From NCBI GenBank assembly GCA_002409745.1, contig DHOU01000038.1, forward strand, positions 64,658 to 94,115: a stretch of 29,458 nucleotides of DNA, read 5' to 3'. The DNA comes from Bacteroidales bacterium UBA5382 (lineage in GTDB: Bacteria > Bacteroidota > Bacteroidia > Bacteroidales > Dysgonomonadaceae). Positions 25,261 through 29,458 of this stretch are shown piece after piece (the stretch's first letter is position 1; every line of letters begins with the position of its first letter). Both the position numbers and the translations under genes were made by a program. A model generated the notes under the pieces. The model was given only the letters and a program-made list of their open reading frames with translations, made no database searches and was not told the origin of the DNA.

Positions 25261-25269
25261 AATTGCATG

Positions 25270-25866
25270 TCAGGCAGAGGGTGGGGTAGTTGCTTCCCTC
25301 ATCATCTTCCGCCATTTGAAGTATCCGAACACGGAAATAACGGTGTAAACGGTAAAAAGAGCGGCCGTGGGGTACAATCCTTTCCAGAGGTACAACCCGG
25401 TGGAGAAGAAGTTGGCTGCAAACCACAATCCCCATTGTTCCACATACTTGTGTGCCAGCATCCACATGCCGAGGATGCTGAGCATGGTGGTAAAACTATC
25501 GCCGTAGGGCACGGGACTGTCGGTATAGCGGACGAGGATAAAGGCGATAAGCGCGAAGATGGCGATGCCGATGGCGGCAAGCGCTCCCGCATATCGGCGG
25601 GGAAAAGAGGAGATGGGCATTTCCGTTTCGCCGGAGTTGCCTTTCGACCATTTGTGCCAACCGTAGATGCTGGCAAAAAAATAGTAGATGTAGATGCCCA
25701 TGTCGGCATAAAACTTACTGTAATAAAAGATGAACACATAGACCACGGGCATGAGGACGCCCACGGGCCACAGCCATTTATTGGCTTTGTATTCGAGATA
25801 TAGATACGCGAGCCCGATGACGGCTCCGATAATTTCAAACCAAACGGATTGGAAAAATGCAAGCAT
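25270..25866 (-). CDS. pnuC: PnuC-family vitamin transporter, probably PnuT (thiamine)
   Basis: Membrane protein of 198 residues with about seven helices and the PnuC family layout: N-terminal EIIGAVIGLAYLYLEYKANKWLWPVG, the Tyr/Trp-rich YYSKFYADMGIYIYYFFASIYGWHKW, and the C-terminal WGLWFAANFFSTGLYLWKGLYPTA block that lines the substrate site. PnuC proteins are facilitators trapped by phosphorylation of the substrate: nicotinamide riboside (PnuC), riboflavin (PnuX) or thiamine (PnuT). In Bacteroidetes a TPP-riboswitch-controlled TonB receptor is commonly followed by pnuT, and such a receptor lies 0.9 kb upstream here, so thiamine is the likely substrate. The expected thiamine pyrophosphokinase gene does not follow. 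A 7-bp repeat array reaches to within 7 bases of the start. Confidence 0.88.
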   Translation of the reverse strand: MLAFFQSVWFEIIGAVIGLAYLYLEYKANKWLWPVGVLMPVVYVFIFYYSKFYADMGIYIYYFFASIYGWHKWSKGNSGETEMPISSFPRRYAGALAAIGIAIFALIAFILVRYTDSPVPYGDSFTTMLSILGMWMLAHKYVEQWGLWFAANFFSTGLYLWKGLYPTAALFTVYTVISVFGYFKWRKMMREATTPPSA

Positions 25867-25872
25867 GTAAAA

Positions 25873-25970
25873 GATGTATGAAGTATGATGTATGAAGTAT
25901 GATGTATGATGTATGATGTATGATGTATGAAGTATGAAGTATGATGGAGGTTGGAGATTGGAAGTCAGGA
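25873..25970. repeat. 7-bp tandem array upstream of pnuC
   Basis: Fourteen heptamers in unbroken phase: ten of GATGTAT or GAAGTAT, then four drifting to G-rich units (GATGGAG, GTTGGAG, ATTGGAA, GTCAGGA). It occupies the leader of pnuC, ending 7 bases from its ATG (25866). The same unit types in the same order, but inverted, form the array at the right edge of the window. Confidence 0.92.
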
Positions 25971-26019
25971 ATGTTCTTCTGCGATGGGGTGAAATTCATT
26001 CATGCTTCTTGCTTTCACC

Positions 26020-26128
26020 TTATTCTTGGAGAAGTTCCCCGATCTCTGAGACAAAAATACGGGCTTGGTCAATAAGCTCGAGTGTTGACTAATGCATGGT
26101 GACTTTCGCTGTCCATTTGTTCTTTCAT
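26020..26128 (-). pseudogene. Remnant of a gene coupled to the MNT gene, possibly a HEPN toxin
   Basis: An ATG at 26128 overlaps the MNT stop codon by four bases (ATGA), the classic coupling in MNT-HEPN operons. It opens only 19 codons (MKEQMDSESHHALVNTRAY) before a TGA at 26069. Shifting frame by one base continues a helical sequence (DQARIFVSEIGELLQE) to a stop at 26020. The usual HEPN partner has 110-140 residues, so this would be a frameshifted and truncated remnant. Assignment to HEPN rests on position more than on sequence. Confidence 0.35.
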
Positions 26129-26442
26129 AGCGGAATCCCTTCATTGATTACATTCAGTTGAAAAGGTGTTTTAAACGGGCGTTCTTCCCAATGCTTTTTG
26201 AGTATCACTTTCGGACTGATAGGGATGCCCGTACGCATGAATATCTTGTAAAGCGGCCGGGTTATCAGTTGCTCATCCTTGATGCTGAAAGTATCCCTGT
26301 CGACAATAATCAGTAAATCGATATCACTGTCGGGACGGGCTTCGCCGCGAGCTTCGCTGCCATAAAGTATGACACGGGTACCGGGCGGAGTTATCTGCCG
26401 GAGGGTTTGGCGTATTTCTTTCACAATTGCTGTTCTTTCCAT
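26125..26442 (-). CDS. Minimal nucleotidyltransferase (MNT) domain protein
   Basis: A protein of 105 residues of the DNA polymerase beta-like nucleotidyltransferase superfamily. Active-site pattern: Gly28-Ser29 in LYGSEARGEARPDSDIDLL, with metal-binding Asp40 and Asp42. Such stand-alone MNT proteins are usually the antitoxin half of HEPN-MNT (MntA-HepT) pairs, where they adenylylate and silence the HEPN RNase. Here the downstream partner is broken, so the gene may be an orphan. A TAACTTTG promoter element lies at 26462-26469. It sits inside the block between the TonB receptor and pnuC and may be a later insertion. Confidence 0.88.
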   Translation of the reverse strand: MERTAIVKEIRQTLRQITPPGTRVILYGSEARGEARPDSDIDLLIIVDRDTFSIKDEQLITRPLYKIFMRTGIPISPKVILKKHWEERPFKTPFQLNVINEGIPL

Positions 26443-26461
26443 CTTTTGATTTTATTTCTTG

Positions 26462-26469
26462 CAAAGTTA
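26462..26469 (-). promoter_or_regulatory. Probable -7 promoter element of the MNT gene
   Basis: Minus-strand TAACTTTG matches TAnnTTTG, 19 bases before the start at 26442. It indicates that the MNT gene is transcribed on its own, not only by read-through from the TonB receptor gene. A TTTG lies upstream but only 10 bases away, too close for a standard -33 box. Confidence 0.45.
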
Positions 26470-26521
26470 AGAAACTTAGCAAACTGTCGTTTTATATTTT
26501 CTAAATTATTTGCCGGAAGTT

Positions 26522-26706
26522 AGAAACTGTTTTGAATTTTTTTATGCGTTGTTTTTTAGGTTTCTTTTGATGGATTTGAACTTTCGTTTCGCATCGAATA
26601 GCGGGCTATTTGAAAGAAAGGAAAGTTCAAAGGCGCAAAAAAGGGCAAAAAACAGCATAACAGAATAAACAAAATTAGATCATTCGGAAAATTCAAAACA
26701 GTTTCT
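26522..26706. mobile_element. 185-bp palindromic MITE-like element
   Basis: Perfect 19-bp terminal inverted repeats (AGAAACTGTTTTGAATTTT at 26522-26540, complement at 26688-26706). Inside, further complementary pairs follow in nested order: 26544-26547 with 26655-26658, 26551-26557 with 26647-26653, 26575-26585 with 26621-26631 (11 bp, TTTGAACTTTC) and 26595-26602 with 26605-26612 at the tip. The whole can fold into one long imperfect hairpin. TTA occurs at both edges (26520-26522 and 26706-26708), a possible target duplication. There is no coding capacity. It resembles a MITE or palindromic unit, but no parent transposase is in the window. Confidence 0.65.
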
Positions 26707-26710
26707 TAGA

Positions 26711-26775
26711 AGATTGAAGAAGATATCCGCTCACGCATCAATCTTCTTCAATCTCTTATCAATCTTTTTCAATCT
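26711..26775 (-). terminator. Hairpin and direct repeat at the 3' end of the TonB receptor gene
   Basis: Perfect 14-bp inverted repeat (AGATTGAAGAAGAT at 26711-26724 and complement at 26741-26754) around a 16-base loop. The right arm is part of an 18-base sequence repeated 21 bases further on (26737-26754 and 26758-26775, one mismatch), reaching the stop codon. It probably ends or protects the receptor transcript, although no T-run follows. Confidence 0.5.
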
Positions 26776-29048
26776 TAAAAACTGACCGTCAACCGTGCCG
26801 TGAAATTGCGGGTTGCTTGCGGATAATACCCCGCATAGTCACTTTTAAATCCATCGTATATGCCGGTGCCGGACCATCCGTTGGCGACATATTCTTTGTT
26901 CAATAAATTATTGACAAACACTTGCAGGTTGATGCTGCCCAGCGGCGTCTTGTCGAACGTGTAGCCGGCGGAGAAGTTGCTGACGAAATAGCCCGGAATG
27001 GACTTGCTGTCATTCGACGTATTATCGAGATATTGCTTGCCGATATATTTTCCGGTCAAGGTGAAATAAAGTGCCGAAAAAGGATTGTATGCCAGCGATA
27101 CGGCGCTTATCACATCGGGCGAGAACGAGATGTCGGTGCTTTCAAATTCTTCTTTTTGTTGCCGGGCTTTGTTGTTTTCGTCATAAAGCGGATTTTCGTT
27201 TGCGTCGTACATGTCGTAATAAGCCGCGTAATCATTGATTTTATTGCGGCTGAAGGTGGCGTTGGCATCCAGGCGCCACTTGCCGGCGAACAACGGGACG
27301 GAGGCTTCGAGTTCGATTCCCGCGCGATAACTGCTTTTTACGTTTTCCAATAAGCGGTATCCCACATCATCGAGTTTGCCCGTTTGTACCATCTGGTTGT
27401 GATAGTCCATATAATAGATGTTCGCTCCGAAGTAAAGTCCTTGTTGAGTGTTGTAGCGGTAACCGAGTTCGTAGTCGATCATCCGTTCGGGCCGGATAGG
27501 TTCTTTATGATCTTCCCTTTTAGCCCCCTCTTTCAAGTCGCTGCGTATCGGTTCGCGCTGCGCCACGGCGACCGAGGCATATACACTGTTACGTTCATCG
27601 GGACGGAAGAATACTCCCGCTTTCGGATTCAGAAAGTCATACCGGTAATCGCCGTCCATCACTTTAAAGTCCTTGTCTTCTCCTTTCAATGTATAATGGA
27701 TATGGCGATATTGTAAGTCGCCGAAGAGCGAGAGGCGGTCGTTCCATTGATATTCGGCTTTGGCGAATACGCTGACTTCGGTTTTCCGTGCCTTGCTATG
27801 ATACCAATTCTCGAAAATGTCGTCCGGGTTCGTTTTCTCTTTTTCCGGATAGGCTACATATTGTATCCACGGGCGTTTCCCGAAATGACGCCCGTTGTAC
27901 CGGCTGTAGAGCGCGCCGGCATTTACTTTCCAGTTGTTTTGGATATAATCCGCGCCGATGTTGGCCACATAGAAATCATTATCCATCTTTTGTTGGATGA
28001 TGAGGTCCGACACTTCATGCGTTACGCCGTCGATCACCTGCGCCGGCACCCGGTAGAATTTCAGCGAATCGTCTTCTATATAGTTTTCATAATAGCCGAA
28101 GCCGTGATTGTAACTCAGGTTGGCGTTGACGGCAAACGCATCGTTGAGCCGGCGGGTGTATTGCAATTGCGCGATGTCGGAATAGTAATTGTCCGTCTCG
28201 TTGTCGTAATAACGCCGTCTTCCCGCTTCATCCTTATATTCGCCGGCGGGATTGTACCGGCGCCCGTTTTTTTCTATTTGGGTCGAATCGACCCCTTCCC
28301 AAGTGATGCCCGTGCGTTGCTTTCCCTTGATGTAACTCAGGCGAATCAGCTGATTATCGGTGTAATGCGACAAGGAAGTGAACAAGTTGTAATGGTCGAT
28401 AAAGCCGTTGCGGATATATCCCTCGCCGGTGTTGCGCGAAAAGCGGGCGTCGAACGAAAGTCCGTTTTTCAGGATTCCCGTGCCGGCCGCGATGCTCGAT
28501 GTAAACGTGTTGTAGCTGCCCGCCGACGTGGAGGCTTCGCCGTAAGCTTCGGAGCGGGCGCCGACAGTTTTCAGCGAAATGCTGGCGCCGAAAGCACCCG
28601 ACCCGTTTGTGGAGGTTCCGACTCCGCGCTGTATCTGAATGCTTTGCAACGAGCTCGACAAGTCGGGCAAATTGATCCAAAAGACATCCTGGCTTTCAGG
28701 GTTGTTCAACGGCATGCCGTTCAGCGTGACGTTGATGCGGCTGGCATCGACCCCCCGGATGCGCATGTAGCTGTATCCCGCTCCCGTACCGTCCTCACCG
28801 TACGAAACGAGGGACGGAATGTTTTGCAAAAGAATGGGAATGTTGCGCGCGGCGTTGTTTTTTTTAATCTCCGGTTGAGAAATATCCGTATACGTCATCG
28901 GCGTGTTTTTGCCGGCTCGTGTGGCGGATACGACCACCTGTTCCAACTGTACGTTTTTTAAACTGTCTTGTGAGTCGGTATACCGTTGTCCGTATACCAT
29001 CGATTGCAGGGCCAGTATTCCTGCGAAAGTCATAAAAACCTTTTTCAT
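26775..29048 (-). CDS. TonB-dependent outer-membrane receptor, probably for thiamine or a precursor
   Basis: A protein of 757 residues. Signal peptide MKKVFMTFAGILALQSMVYG, TonB-box-like LEQVVVSATRAGKNTP at about 34-49, plug domain (about 50-170) with ILLQNIPSLVSYGEDGTGAG, SYMRIRGVDASRINVTLNGMPLN and SIQIQRGVGTSTNGSGAFG, then a 22-strand barrel ending RNFTARLTVSF with the terminal Phe needed for outer-membrane assembly. No N-terminal carboxypeptidase-like domain, unlike SusC proteins. The leader contains a TPP riboswitch (29171-29240), so expression falls when thiamine pyrophosphate is plentiful; thiamine uptake is therefore the inferred role. A PnuC-family inner-membrane carrier is encoded 0.9 kb downstream. 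Confidence 0.9.
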   Translation of the reverse strand: MKKVFMTFAGILALQSMVYGQRYTDSQDSLKNVQLEQVVVSATRAGKNTPMTYTDISQPEIKKNNAARNIPILLQNIPSLVSYGEDGTGAGYSYMRIRGVDASRINVTLNGMPLNNPESQDVFWINLPDLSSSLQSIQIQRGVGTSTNGSGAFGASISLKTVGARSEAYGEASTSAGSYNTFTSSIAAGTGILKNGLSFDARFSRNTGEGYIRNGFIDHYNLFTSLSHYTDNQLIRLSYIKGKQRTGITWEGVDSTQIEKNGRRYNPAGEYKDEAGRRRYYDNETDNYYSDIAQLQYTRRLNDAFAVNANLSYNHGFGYYENYIEDDSLKFYRVPAQVIDGVTHEVSDLIIQQKMDNDFYVANIGADYIQNNWKVNAGALYSRYNGRHFGKRPWIQYVAYPEKEKTNPDDIFENWYHSKARKTEVSVFAKAEYQWNDRLSLFGDLQYRHIHYTLKGEDKDFKVMDGDYRYDFLNPKAGVFFRPDERNSVYASVAVAQREPIRSDLKEGAKREDHKEPIRPERMIDYELGYRYNTQQGLYFGANIYYMDYHNQMVQTGKLDDVGYRLLENVKSSYRAGIELEASVPLFAGKWRLDANATFSRNKINDYAAYYDMYDANENPLYDENNKARQQKEEFESTDISFSPDVISAVSLAYNPFSALYFTLTGKYIGKQYLDNTSNDSKSIPGYFVSNFSAGYTFDKTPLGSINLQVFVNNLLNKEYVANGWSGTGIYDGFKSDYAGYYPQATRNFTARLTVSF

Positions 29049-29170
29049 TTACGATCATTTTTTTTGATGCGGAAAAACACTGTTCTCCACATCGGATTAG
29101 TAAAACAAAAAAGGGGATTGAGTAAGATGTGATACCTGAAAATGCGGATCCTCGGGAGGAGGATTCTTTC

Positions 29171-29240
29171 TTTCCCTACGCCGGTATTATCCGGATCAGG
29201 TGATTGGGTATGATCTCAGCCTGTATGTACGGCACCCCTA
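29171..29240 (-). ncRNA. TPP (THI element) riboswitch
   Basis: On the minus strand the conserved TPP aptamer parts appear in order: GGGGTGCC (P2 start), GGCTGAGA (the CUGAGA box that contacts the pyrimidine ring), ATACCC, ACCTGATCCGGATAATACC (pyrophosphate-sensing half) and GCGTAGGGA closing P1. It lies about 120 bases before the TonB receptor start. A short hairpin (ATCCTC with GAGGAT, 29148-29164) and a T-run (about 29107-29112 read on minus) follow and may form the expression platform. Confidence 0.95.
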
Positions 29241-29297
29241 TTGGTTCCTAAAACAACAAATCTGTTTTTTTGTTCATTCAACATGTCGAATGTTTAA

Positions 29298-29458
29298 AGT
29301 CTCCGGTCTCCGGTCTCCGGTCTCCAGTCTCCAGTCTTCGGTCTCCCATCTCCCATCATCCATCTCCCATCATCCATCATCCATCATCCATCATACATCA
29401 TACATCATACATCATATATCATATATCATACTTCATACTTCATACATCATACATCATA
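29298..29458. repeat. Drifting 7-bp tandem array, 23 units, cut by the window edge
   Basis: Twenty-three heptamers without any phase break, running to the last base. From left to right the unit changes stepwise: GGTCTCC and AGTCTCC types, then CATCTCC, CATCATC, CATCATA, TATCATA, CTTCATA and back to CATCATA. Neighbouring types differ by only one or two bases. Its complement contains the GGAGACC units seen at 14838-14864 and the TATGATG/TATGAAG units seen at 25873-25942. It lies just upstream of the riboswitch-controlled gene. Confidence 0.95.

Noticed and set aside
25141..25803. 220-codon plus-strand frame
   Set aside because: It runs through the repeat array and then antisense to pnuC; it has no ATG and no domain.
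27747..28961. 404-codon open frame on the plus strand
   Set aside because: It is fully antisense to the TonB receptor gene, shows no domain or signal, and is a shadow of the receptor's codon pattern.

Overview
The window is a chromosomal segment from a member of the Bacteroidota, most likely order Bacteroidales. The support is several promoters of the Bacteroides type (TTTG, 19-20 bases, TAnnTTTG), TonB-dependent outer-membrane receptors, DUF4831 and DUF3298 envelope proteins, a Bacteroidetes-type PheS with a Cys-rich insert, and a TPP riboswitch in front of a TonB receptor. Base composition is moderate and all genes are bacterial. No tRNA, rRNA, CRISPR array or intact insertion sequence was seen.

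Layout. (1) 392-5456 (+) is an amino-acid/fumarate operon, aspA - dcuB-like - ansB-like - porin, closed by a strong hairpin terminator. Periplasmic asparaginase would make aspartate, a Dcu carrier would import it (probably against a C4-dicarboxylate), and aspartase would convert it to fumarate and ammonia. (2) 5576-8583 (-) is pheS followed by a DUF4831 protein and a DUF3298-type lipoprotein. (3) 8729-11755 (+) holds tilS, a 45-residue membrane peptide and serS. (4) 11998-16647 (+) is a TonB-receptor-like outer-membrane protein followed by a LytS-type histidine kinase and a LytTR response regulator. (5) 16651-17865 (-) holds a small unknown gene and a broken Rpn/PD-(D/E)XK nuclease gene. (6) 17957-23751 (-) is a nitrous oxide reductase cluster, nosZ - nosL (fused to a membrane domain) - nosD - nosF - nosY. 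It is of the clade II/Sec type, and nosZ is preceded by an unrecognised 227-residue gene. No other denitrification gene is present. (7) 24512-29458 is accessory-looking: an 18-unit degenerate 21-bp tandem array, a PnuC-family transporter, a nucleotidyltransferase (MNT) gene with a broken downstream partner, a 185-bp palindromic MITE-like element, and a TPP-riboswitch-controlled TonB receptor.

The main non-genic signals are repeats. Three arrays of drifting 7-bp units lie just 5' of, or between, genes; two of them are inverted relative to each other and bracket the thiamine receptor/MNT block. One array has a strict 21-bp period, close to two helical turns, but highly divergent unit sequences. 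Together with the MITE-like palindrome and two decayed genes, they mark 24.5-29.5 kb as a plastic region. The thiamine link (TPP riboswitch, TonB receptor, PnuC-family carrier) suggests the PnuC protein is a PnuT-type thiamine transporter whose operon has been interrupted.
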